Source: Psilocybe azurescens
Lineage: Eukaryota; Basidiomycota; Agaricomycetes; Agaricales; Agrocybaceae
DNA: 34,270 bases
Reading direction: 5' to 3'
NCBI GenBank assembly: GCA_023853785.1
Contig: JAJIRX010000132.1
Span: 1-34,270 of the forward strand
The notes under the pieces are model-generated. The model was not told the DNA's origin, ran no database searches, and worked only from the letters and a program-made list of their open reading frames with translations. Positions 10,939 to 20,606 of the stretch are shown piece by piece; positions within the stretch are counted from its first letter, which is position 1, and each line of letters begins with the position of its first letter. The position numbers and the translations under genes are program-made.

Positions 10939-12340
10939 TTAAGCACTATCATCTGCTGCCTCGTCAATGAATTCAGAGCTCTTGGGAAGGTGCGCATTGC
11001 CATCTATCTTGTCTCCGTCCTCGTCCTCACTCTCATCCCCATCTGAGTCTGCTCCACCTACGTGTGCATATTTTGCCCTTGTCCTCTTGACACCGGCATC
11101 ACTCCTGCGCTTACGTTTGCGAGGGTTTGATCTCGCCCTGAGGTCAACTTTAAATTGTAGGCATCTTGTCGTTTCTTCCTTTCTTGGGCAGAAAGTTTCA
11201 CAAATTTGCAGGTTCCGTTCTCCAGTGCATCGAGAAGACCTTTCAGAGGGAGAATGGAGGTGCTCAACAGACTAGGGTTGACAAGCTTCTCATATGTATA
11301 GCCGACGAGGTTGATTCCATAACGGAGAACGATGTCTTCTTCGAAATGCACATAGTGCATAACTGCATTTGGATTACCGGTGATCTCCACTAGTAATAAG
11401 ATGTGAACATTACTGAACATCTTAACATGACAGATACGTACCAAGGTTGGATTCAAACCTGTGACGAATCTGAGACTTCAGATAGTCAGCCTTCTGCTTC
11501 GAGGTGTTAAGAAGATCTGGACATTGTAAGTAAAATTGATAAGATGGCCGTAAATGTGATCTACTCACTGACTGGGTCGCAGCCTGCAATTGCGAAAGCT
11601 TCTATCTTGATACCCACATCATGAGCATCCCATTTTTTGCGTACAGCGATTTTCATGTAGTCTGCCAACGCCTCAGTGGTGAAATACCATTGAGGCTGAA
11701 TGGAATAATCAGGAGTATTTCGTACAATACAGAAAAATCCTTCAATCCCCACACGCGCTTTTAGGCCAGTCAGCTTTGGAGTGACAGAATAGTGAGTAAA
11801 AGAGGTGTGTTTTAAATTTGGTTAGAAGTGTACCAGATATATCATATTCCGTTTGATATTGGCAATGTCTTGAATGCGACCACGAGGTAATGGACAGCGC
11901 AATTTCTTGTTGGAATCCAGATTTTCTTTATATTCACGAACGAGTTCTTCACGTTCCTCGTCTGCAAGAGCATTGTATTCTTCCTTGTAATCACGTTGGA
12001 TGTTGAGCATAGACATGACATGTCCGTCTAAAAGAGCAATCAATATGGGGTGGGATAGTGTAGACATACGACATACCATCTCGGAGCTCCTGTGACTTCA
12101 TACTGAGAAATGCACTATGGGGATTGACCTTTTCGCGAGTGTTAACCATACGAGCACCGCCATGGAAAAAATATCAAGGAAATAATGTGGCTTCTTGTTG
12201 AACCGCTCTGCAAGTTCATTAGCCTTTGCCATGGTATTGTTGAACCATTCATTAACAGCTTCGTCAACCTCTTGCTGGGTTTTTCACGTTCTATGGCCTT
12301 TTCTTTTCGTTGATGTACAGTCAGAGAGGATGCCTTCCCA
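10939..12340 (-). CDS. Transposon cargo gene, uncharacterised, with frame breaks
   Basis: Unknown function. Reading leftward: VDEAVNEWFNNTMAKANELA, PHYFLDIFFHGGARMVNTRE, KVNPHSAFLSMKSQELRDG, then a GT-AG intron at about 12031-12078. Next come YKEEYNALADEEREELVREY, VGIEGFFCIVRNTPDYSIQP, further exons, ITGNPNAVMHYVHFEEDIVL and LLDALENGTCKFVKLSAQER. The C-terminus is very basic and then acidic (NPRKRKRRSD, then DSDGDESEDEDGDKIDG), ending at a TAA at 10939-10941. Basic and acidic tails suggest a nuclear protein, but no known domain is recognisable. I recall similar uncharacterised proteins in agaricomycete genomes, often near transposons; this was not checked. Two -1 breaks occur (about 12280 and about 11150). 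The start is unresolved because the 5' part runs into the duplicated block at 12447. It ends just inside the KDZ relic and has the same orientation as the other two genes. Confidence 0.6.
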
Positions 12341-12446
12341 GTAGTATTCGCGGATACGTACAGTACTGCCAGACTGGACAGTCAATGAGGTTAAGGAGGA
12401 TGGCATTCGGAACTTGGGTGTAGGCATTTGAAAGGGCACAAAATTG

Positions 12447-12753
12447 AGTAATATATATTTTCTGTTCTACTGGAGAATGGCCAAAATTTTTAACAGAGAC
12501 CATCCCACACGATGAAAGGAGATGAAGGACATTTTAGCCAAGAGCAGATGTAGAGATCTAACTAGTTATTCATATCCAAAGTAGTCGCTTTAGGAGCAGA
12601 CTATCAAGTAATATATATTTTCTGTTCTATTGGAGATTGGCCAAATTTTTTAACAGAGACCGTCCTACATGATGAAAGGAGATGAAGGATATTTTAGCCA
12701 AGGCCAGACATCGAAATCTAACTAGTTGTTCATATCCAAAGTAGTCGCTTTAG
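12447..12753. repeat. Diverged direct duplication with a 160 bp period
   Basis: Bases 12447-12593 recur at 12607-12753 with about 90% identity. Both begin agtaatatatattttctgtt and end catatccaaagtagtcgctt. The pair lies between the two cargo genes and ends a few bases before the stop codon of the coiled-coil gene. It could be a local duplication of intergenic or 3' UTR sequence. Confidence 0.85.
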
Positions 12754-12765
12754 CTAAATTGGCTG

Positions 12766-14233
12766 CTACATTAACTGGTATGCCCAATTTGGCAAACTCG
12801 TCCACATACTCCCTGGGGATGCTAAGCGCACAATGGCCAAAATAGCACTGTAGTCAGACTGTAGGCCGTAATTCTCAATTAGTAAATCAAGCATGGACTG
12901 AGATGCTTCCTCGCTTTCAGGATCGGCACCATCATCTACCTGCTGAAGCTGTGACAGCAACAATCTTCCCTGAGAGGAGATTCCCGAGAGGAGATTCCCG
13001 AGAGGTGCGCACATGAGGAGTAGTTGTGTGAGAGGTGGTCACAAGATTACTTGTGCGAGTGGGAGTTAATGGTGAGGCATGAGATGGATGAATAACAGGC
13101 ATACGACGGGCAGGACTAGATGGAGACTTTGCACTGGAGTGGGACAAATTATGAGCATGAATTCAACAATTCAACAAATTCCACAAACCGGTAATTCTTG
13201 CTAGTTGGGGTTGTATGGCGAACGGTGGTCTGGAAGCGCCCGTAAAGGAGTTTGATCCCCTGGACTACCAGGGGCCGCAGCAAAGATGTGAAGCTGGCTC
13301 TCCAAGATGGTAACACTTGACCGTAAGGTTGCAACTTCGTCGGTCAGGGATGAGTTCTCCTCCTGAAGGGTGTGAATAATCTCTTGCAAATTTAAAATTT
13401 CATCCGCTTCGACACTGAAATCGTTGCTGCTGTCGTAAGAGTAGCTTGAAGATGGGATTGAGGAAGGAGAGGCGGCACCGGCTGTCGGTATAGTTGTAGG
13501 CTGACCAAGGAACTTGTAGTAAGACGAATTGAGTTCTGGTTCGGGAAAAGAAGTCATCGGCTGATTGGCTTGCGCGTAGCCAGGCTGGGTCAGTCTATAT
13601 CCGAAAGAAACTTGAGCACGGCGTGGCCAGTCTCTCGCAGTCTTGAGGGCTATAGTTTTGATAAAAAGTTGGACGAGCCCCATAATTGGCTCACGAAGCT
13701 GCGGGTTATGATCCACGAAGGCTGGGGGCAGATAGACATGGGCTTTGAGGAATTCCGGTCGAAGAGGAGCACCAGGTACTGTGGTTCCCGTACAGTGTAG
13801 GATCATGGTGGTACCTCCAAGAGCGCGGTCCCACAACGTGGCCTATCAGCACATTAGTAAATGGAACATCTGAGAAAGATTGTAAACGTACCATGTCAAA
13901 CATGAGGTCCTGAACACGTTGAAGCAATTCCTTCCGTTCCAGCCGCGATACACTTGTGTCCTTCGTATCTTTCTGAAGGGCCTCCGCCAACGCATGGAAG
14001 CTCTGGGGGTCGTGGTGGTGGTTCCCGTCCTTATGCATGCCAGCAGCAAACCATGCTAAGTCTGCTGCATCGAATCGGGCGCGATTTGCCTCATAAAAAT
14101 TCGGAAGGCGTGGAAATGTGCCCTGGTGAAGACAGAGATTGTACAGGCCAATGGGATTGAACTTAAGATGGGTCCAAGCAATGCGAGTACAATCCCCATT
14201 GTGAGGAACGTGAAGGATGGAGGAGCTGTGCAT
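12766..14233 (-). CDS. Transposon cargo gene, uncharacterised coiled-coil protein
   Basis: Unknown function. Exon 1, from the ATG at 14233, reads FNPIGLYNLCLHQGTFPRLP, NRARFDAADLAWFAAGMHKD and ends RVQDLMFDM. A clean 49 nt GT-AG intron (13843-13891) joins in phase to ATLWDRALGGTTMILHCTG, LKAHVYLPPAFVDHNPQLRE and ARDWPRRAQVSFGYRL. After a serine-rich linker comes a predicted coiled coil (ILNLQEIIHTLQEENSSLTD, followed by VATLRSSVTILESQL). The last part is less certain: a proline/serine-rich stretch and LDLLIENYGLQSDYSAILAI, ending YQLM at 12766. How the exons join between about 13000 and 13205 is unresolved. A further upstream exon (MAGNSPVL at about 14340) is possible. It looks like a protein-interaction factor that travels with the transposase. 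No catalytic motif is visible. Confidence 0.6.
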
Positions 14234-15294
14234 GCACGAGTTAAGGTGGGTAACAGAGCAATGTGGGTGGTTTCATTAGCGAGGTAAAGAGGTGAACGAA
14301 CTTATACAAGCTCACCAGTACGGGGCTATTCCCGGCCATCTTGAAGTGACTTCTCAACATTGTAGTGGCAGGAAAAAGACAAGAACTTCGCATCGGCAAG
14401 ATTAAATACCAAATGTGGTAAAAACGTAAGCAATGACGTCTGAATTCAAGTGTTTGAGCTCATCGTCTGCAACAATGAGCTCGTTAGTATCGCCGTTTCT
14501 GCACTCCCTCCCCAGTTATTTTTTAATATCGTGTACAAGTGACACTAATGACACTAAATACATTTAAAAGGTGCTCAAATACATGAAATTAAGCTCTTAG
14601 CATGCAGATATGTTCATGTAGATCCGGTCATAGAAAACTACCGGATACTCTTCACAAGAATCGATATATAGCCTATCTAAAACTTGATTCACATACCTTG
14701 GGATATATTTGACTACATTCAAAGACCCTGGAAGTCTCTGGGCAGCGTGAGGGTGCCAGATTTCCGGTGCCAGAGGACGTGCTTCTTAAATGAGAAATTC
14801 AAGCCCTACTTTCTTTTCTTCTCAGTAGACAATCACCAAAGCGTCCCGAAAGGTGGTAAGAAGCTATTGAAAACAAATGCAAAAAGAATTGAGAAAATTG
14901 AGTAATTTTGCAAGTCAGGACATTAAAATTACTTTGTAAACGTGAGATTTGAGGACATCATTCAAACAAACGCGAACACAACCTACCTTTTGACACTTTG
15001 GAACCTCCCCATTTCCACGTTTACTCATTTTTTGTAATTCTTTTTGTATCGAATTCTGTGTATCTCTTGCTACTTTTCTGCGGTATCATAAGATTTTTAT
15101 TCCAGTCAAAAATGGTGTAATAGGCATTTCTTATCACACAGACACTTTTTCTGTGGTATCATAAGATTTTTATTCCAGTCAAAAATGGTGTAATAGGCAT
15201 TTCTTATCACACAGACGCTTTCTGCAACCAAAGGAAAGGTAGGATGTAAAGCAAATGAGGCATTAAAGGATTATCTACATTTACATCCACAACA
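14234..15294. other. Non-coding interval inside the transposon, with a 73 bp tandem duplication
   Basis: AT-rich DNA between the coiled-coil gene and the 3' end of the transposase. No gene recognised. At about 15072-15144 and 15145-15217 there are two near-identical 73 bp copies (core ggtatcataagatttttatt, then the complementary-looking taggcatttcttatcac). The open frame at 14684-14905 has no supporting features. Confidence 0.55.
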
Positions 15295-18200
15295 CTAAGA
15301 ACTATCAGAAGTACTAATACGTTCTAATAGCTCGACGATTGTGTCCGTACCAACTCCCAGTTCCCGAGGAACTTCGTCTTCATCATCACTGCCAGCTTCC
15401 TGACCTAAGCTATCTGTGTCCTGCATGATCTTCCTGTCACAAAGTCTGGCGTCCTCCAGTAAGACAAACCAGGTAGGGTTGGGAATGTTAGTCCTGAGTC
15501 TTGTATCACGGCCAATACGTGACCCAATTGAGAGTGTGCCTGTGAACCCCATTAACTTGCTGGTCTGCACGAGCTTCTGTACAATCTTCTCATGAATATG
15601 ATTCAAATATTGCCACTCCATCGAGAGACAATGGCCAAGAGATGGATCTTGTACCACTTTCACCTGAATCGCACGGTAGTAGTCAACATGACTATCAAAC
15701 ATGAATGTTAGCAGGCGCGTTATTTCAACGTTGAGCCGTGACGATCTCCCTCTTTGGCACGTTTAATACCAAAATAATACTTGATAGCTGTCAGCGACGA
15801 GATGGCTCTGTCCAAGGGAGCAAACGGATATCAGTGCGTGTATCACGAAGAAGGTCAAAATCTGCAACAGTCACTGCATTGAGCACGTTGCTCCATGAGA
15901 GTTGGGGCCGAGGAGGAATTAATCGAGCGGCAGCTTCATTGTATTGACGCGAGAGCTGTTTTGATAGCTTCCGAACGTGTTTTCAAGGCCTTACTGATCT
16001 TCTCTCGTAGCTTATAACCTGTAAAACTGTGAGGTTTATGTCATAGTATGAGAAGGTGTTACGAACCAACACCATTCATCCCTAGTTTTGTAAGTTCAAA
16101 GAGACGTTGAACGACAAGTCGTTCAAGGTGGTCGATAGCGCGTCGGTAAGCACGTTCCACCAGCAGCTTTTGAGCTTCTTTATATGCCATAGAATCAGGC
16201 AGCCAGCGAGTGTCAATCCCATGCTCTTCCCTCATAACGGGTCAACTGTTCCTCCTGGAGTTGGTAATGTGTGAATGTTGTCCGATAACGAGTACGAACG
16301 GCCTGGATTTCTTTTTCTGGTAGCCATTATTGATGATGTTGTAGTCGAAGTTTCTTATGCTCGTCAGCAGCCTGATCAGATTCCTGCCTGTAGAACTCGA
16401 GTAAGCATAAACGAAAATAAAATTGATGAAACAACACCACTTACTTAGATTCCTTGGTTTTCGTAAGAATCTCCAGATAATCCACGGCCTTCTGAACAGT
16501 CTCTGGTTCCGATTTCAGTGACTTTAGATGGTCACGTTCAGCTTGAAGGTAGGCTTCATAATCGGCTTCATTTGTCTTCAATTTTGCAGAGAGGGCCGCA
16601 AGCTGCGGCATGTCACTTCTGCGATCCTGTCAAGTGCCTGGCGATAGTTCTGGAAGATAAAATTGCCTGAAGGGAATAAGATTGAGAAGAACATTGATTA
16701 TAGAAGTAACATACCCGATGCTGCATGCTTATCCTGGTCATGAAATGCAAAGTGTTCATCGATATGCTGATGGCGATGGTAAGGAGAGGCTAGGCGGGTA
16801 ACTGACGCAAGCTCATTCGACTTGCAGAACGTCCGCTCACATTCCTCGAAATCCTCGAGGCCGACACCTTCAGTGTACATCGGATGCCAGTGAAGTTGGC
16901 ACCCACGATTGTGCGCATGGCCGTGAAACGAGGGCACAACTCCATGGAGTTTCAACGCAACCTTTTCTTGCCAAGAATGCTGCGTGAGAGGGTCTTGACA
17001 AAGGCGCACATGATATCATAGCCGAGACAGATATCAGAGCCATATGTATCCATGAGGCGTTCAACGATTGCCAGCGGATATTTCATGCTGTAAGTGAAAT
17101 AAGCATAGAGTCAGTAAAGGAGATAGATGAATAACGCACAGTTCACCGCTCCGAATCATGTCACAGACGACAAGGACATGGCCATGTCGACAAACAGCCA
17201 AGAAGATTCCAGCAATAGCAAAAAGAGCGAACATTTCTTTCTAGCTTCCGGGCCTGCATTTCGCCATCGTTCCACACATGTATTGACACACTCGCCAGCT
17301 CATCAATCTCGCTGATGTTCAGCCACGCCACGTCGTCGTCGGTGTCAGGGAGAGGCTCGCAGGTGTCAGCAGTCTCGCCAGTAGACGTTGATGTGGAGGC
17401 AAATGCATCAGGCAATGACAGGTTCTGTGATAACTGCGGCTGAGAGGCAGTTTCCAGGATAGATGGGGCATCCTACCATGAAACTGTTAACGAAGTCATG
17501 ATGTTGACAATCCAACACACCTTTTTGTGGACCTCATCCTTGAAGAGATCAACATGTTCTGGGTTAATCCATCGTAGCGACTCCGTGGTTCGGTTATCGT
17601 GTCGCACCTTTCCTGAACGAAAAGTACTGTCGACAAGCTTCAGTGAGTTGTTGCCATCCATGGCCGCCAGGAAGCTGTACTTAAGCGGCGGTTCATCCTC
17701 CGTCTTGTACAGGCATGGTGCACATATGTTGAGTTGTTCCCAGTCATGTCCACGAATGAGAGCATCTTGGGTCCGTCGATGAATACTCCTTTTGATCTCG
17801 AGGAAAGCGTCATACACTGAGCTCAGTTGATCAGCTAGGTGGGGAGACGTGGTTGCTGAGAGATACTGTCAGAAAAGTCGGACATAACAATGGTAGAACT
17901 TACGTGATGAATGTGGCACAGTGCTCGTGAAAAAGCATCAAGGCTGAACTGAGGACAGACACATCAGAGCTGTCGATAGATCTCAAGGAGATCTATAGCG
18001 ATTGCGAAGAACGGCTTGTCAGGGGAGGCACTGAGATATCCGTGACGAACTAGAGACTCGTTGGTGTAGGAAACGTCATCGACATGGTTGAAGGTACAGG
18101 GTCCAAAATCTGTTCAAAGGGATGGTTGTAGAATGAGACAGAAATTATCAGCAGAAACTTACATGAAAACGATATGACTTCAAGACTCCAAGAAGCTTCC

Positions 18201-18809
18201 GATTCAACTATAAGCGGGGCACCAAGTCGTTTCCAATCTAAAAACTGTGAGGCAAGTAGGTCGGTTTGACGTTTCCAGGCGTCTACTCTTCTTTGTACAC
18301 GGTCGCTGACGTGTTCTGGAATCAAATCGCTTGCTGAGGCGATAATAAGCACGGAACTTCGCAAAGAAAAGAGCACTTACGAGAACGTCATGCCTTCCAT
18401 AATCTCTTGCAGGACCGTCTCCCCTCCTGCATGACTTCGGAAGAAGCCTTCCTCTCCAGGCGGTGGTCTGTGCAAAGCCACCTCCTCGTCTTCCCAATCT
18501 TCATCTGTGTCGTCAGGGGGTACATGAAAACGTCATGACTGTCATCATCCGTCTGGGTGTTGAGTAAATCTGGAAAGAGTAGCCGCTGCCGTTCTGTAAA
18601 ACTAAGGACTAAATCAGTGAATGGTTATAGATCGAGAAGAGCTTGGTTACTGTGAACGTACTAGACAATTCAAAGATGTGTTTTTCCCTTTCTTTTTCAA
18701 TTTCATGCCGGTTCCGATTGGCCTTCGTGGTCTTGGTCTTGTTCTGTTGATGAAGGCGTGAGCCGTAGGTAATGCTGACACCTTTTGAGAGTCCAGGCGC
18801 TTTGGGCAT
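15295..18809 (-). CDS. KDZ-superfamily transposase, multi-exon, several frame breaks
   Basis: Cut-and-paste DNA transposase expected to excise and insert this element. Start ATG at 18809 (MPKAPGLSKGVSITYG, then a basic stretch). N-terminal family pattern: KRFDSRTR followed by VDAWKRQTDLLASQFLDWKR. Next is ICAPCLYKTEDEPPLKYSFL, where the paired cysteines suit the CxC cluster of KDZ proteins, leading into MDGNNSLKL with the probable first catalytic Asp (17656-17658). Then FALFAIAGIFLAVCRHGHV and MIRSGEL; a 52 nt intron (17088-17139) joins to MKYPLAIVERL. GYDIMCAF gives the second Asp (17015-17017). VVPSFHGHAHNRGCQLHWHP and GVGLEDFEECERTF give the conserved HN-CQ block and the acidic third position. 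The C-terminal helices include YRRAIDHLERLVVQRLFEL. I count five -1 breaks (about 18525, 16965, 16618, 15785, 15745) and two +1 (about 18292, 17243). Either this copy is inactive or the assembly is imperfect here. Confidence 0.9.
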
Positions 18810-19127
18810 AGTGGATAGAAGTGAGGGCACGCGAGAGAGAACACAGGGAACGACTTTGGGGAAAGAAAGAAAGGAATGGGAAACAGGTCGGTTAACATCC
18901 CAAAGGAGAACCGTCGATCAAGGAGGCACATCTAAAAGGTGTTCCAATCAGTGATGCGTATCTCAGTGTTAGTGTGAGAGATCACGGACCTATAGCAGAG
19001 CCTTTATCACCAGATATGAGCGCCGGAAGGCCCCTAAAATGGGAAGAGTACAGCGAGGCATTGGCGGCGCCAGGTGTGTCTGGTGGCCTCCTTAGTCATG
19101 GGTGAAGCAAAGCAGCCAAAAGCTATT
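18810..19127. promoter_or_regulatory. Transposase 5' flank between start codon and right arm
   Basis: About 320 bp upstream of the minus-strand transposase; presumably its promoter and leader. The part nearest the ATG (ctttccccaa, gttccctgtgttc, ccctcacttctatcca) is conserved at the mirrored left relic (about 10520-10571). About 210 bp between there and the arm is absent on the left. No clear TATA box identified. Confidence 0.45.
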
Positions 19128-20553
19128 ACCTGCAGATTGTGAGGGCCATTTATGGAATAAGGGGTCGAGAGCGGTATTCTATAGTAATATTAGCTAGGTT
19201 AACCGTTGTTTACAGTCAAGAAATACCTATGAGATGTTAAGCGACCAAGTAGTGTTGAGGCAAGGGCGGAAGCTGTCTGGGCAGCCGCAAGAACAAGTCT
19301 GTCAGGGTAAGGGACGGTAGACAGGGTGAGGAAATCAGGGTAGCGACAAGGCGCACTGAAGATGGCGCAGCAGAAGGGACAGGCGGAGGCGGAAGGGCAG
19401 CAACGGGGCGGTAGCAGTGGGACGGTAGCAGGAGGGCCCTGAAGGTGGTGCAGCGGAAGGGCAGGGCGGGGGCGGGAGGGCAGCAGCGGGAGGGCAGTGG
19501 AGGGAGGGCAGCGAGAGGGCAGCAGAGGGAGGGCAGCGGGAGGGCAGCAAGAGGGCAGCGGCGGGTGGGCAGCGAGGGCAACGTCGGGATGGCAACAGCG
19601 GGATGGCAACGGGAGGGCAGCGGCGGGAGGGCAGCGAGAGGGCAGCGGCGGGTGGGCAGCGAGAGGGCAGCGGCGGGTGGGCAGCGAGGGCAACGGCGGG
19701 ATGGCAACAGCAGGATGGCAACGGGAGGGCAGCGGCGGGAGGGCAGCGAGAGGGTAGCAGAGGGAGGGTAGTGGGAGGGCAGCAGCGGGTGGGCAGCGAG
19801 GGCAACGGCGGGATGGCAACAGCAGGATGGCAACGGGAGGGCAGCGGCGGGAGGGCAGCGAGAGGGTAGCAGAGGGAGGGCAGCGAGAGGGCAGCGGAGG
19901 GAGGGCAGCGAGAGGGTAGCGGAGGGAGGGTAGTGGGAGGGCAGCAGCGGGTGGGCAGCGAGGGCAACGGTGGGATGGCAGCGAGGGCAACGGCGGGATG
20001 GCAGCGGAGGGAGGGCAGCGAGAGGGCAGCGGAGGGAGGGCAGTGAGAGGGCAGCGAGAGGGCAGCGGCGGGTGGGCAGCGAGGGCAACGGCGGGATGGC
20101 AACGGTAGGGCAGCAGCAGGAGGGCAGCGAGAGGGTAGCGGAGAGAGGGCAGCAAGAGGGCAGCGGAGGGAGGGCAGCAGGAGGGCAGCGGCGGGTGGGC
20201 AGCGAGGGCAACAGCGGGATGGCAACAGCGGGATGGCAACGGGAGGGCAGCAGCGGGACGGCGAGGTGTGACAAGGGAACAACGGCTGTGCAGTTTGCGG
20301 AAACAGCTGCAGTGGCTAGGAGGCGTGGTGTCAACTATACAGGCCTCGGGAACAGCCGCCAGGTCTGCGATGCCGGGACCGATGCCGGGACTAGTTTTGA
20401 AGTAGCCGGATGTTCGATATCTTCAATGGAGTCCAGAGGTATTGAGCGAATTGCTGGAGGGTAAGAGAAATGAAAGGTTTCATTGTAAATTAACCGGCGG
20501 ATACCGATCCGGTCGTGCCTGATAAGTATCGGGTAGTGTGGGACCCTTAGGTG
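19128..20553 (-). repeat. Right inverted terminal repeat
   Basis: Complement of the left arm, ending cccttaggtg at 20553. It differs from the left arm outside the minisatellite by a handful of substitutions and two single-base length differences (ccc versus cccc near the outer end; ccgc versus ccggc near the inner end). Confidence 0.9.
19475..20255 (-). repeat. GC-rich minisatellite in the right arm
   Basis: About 780 bp of the same units as the left arm but in inverted orientation, so the plus strand is G-rich here (gggagggcagcgagagggc and variants). The order and number of units differ from the left array even though the flanking arm sequence is almost identical, as expected of a fast-changing minisatellite. 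The open frames across it are artefacts of composition. Confidence 0.92.
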
Positions 20554-20560
20554 TTGACGG
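20554..20560. repeat. Right target-site duplication of the transposon
   Basis: ttgacgg directly after the right terminal repeat; partner of 9123-9129. The following aacggcggc resumes the interrupted leader of F-box copy 2. Confidence 0.85.
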
Positions 20561-20606
20561 AACGGCGGCAAGTTTGAAACAGGTTTCCTCCATACCACAA
20601 CATATC

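Larger units (their letters stand above)
9130..20553. mobile_element. KDZ-superfamily DNA transposon with minisatellite terminal repeats
   Basis: An 11,424 bp element with perfect outer ends (cacctaagggtcccacacta and its complement), long inverted terminal repeats (left 9130-10498, right 19128-20553), a flanking 7-bp direct repeat and a paralogous empty site in duplication unit A. It carries a KDZ (Kyakuja-Dileera-Zisupton) transposase and two further genes, all on the minus strand, plus a mirrored transposase relic beside the left arm. The arms outside the minisatellite differ by about five or six substitutions in roughly 290 bp at the outer end and about three in roughly 270 bp at the inner end, which points to a young insertion or to gene conversion between arms. 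It sits 54 bp upstream of the F-box copy 2 start codon. Confidence 0.9.

Noticed and set aside
15072..15217. Tandem copies as a CRISPR-like array
   Set aside because: Only two contiguous 73 bp copies without spacers, in a eukaryotic transposon.
19199..20464. The equivalent long open frames across the right terminal repeat
   Set aside because: Same composition artefact in mirror image; no frame shows a domain or a codon pattern distinct from the repeat.
20538..20606. Possible N-terminal extension of F-box copy 2 starting inside the transposon arm
   Set aside because: The frame is open across the junction but has no ATG before 20607 (it would need a GTG), and copy 1 starts at the homologous ATG.
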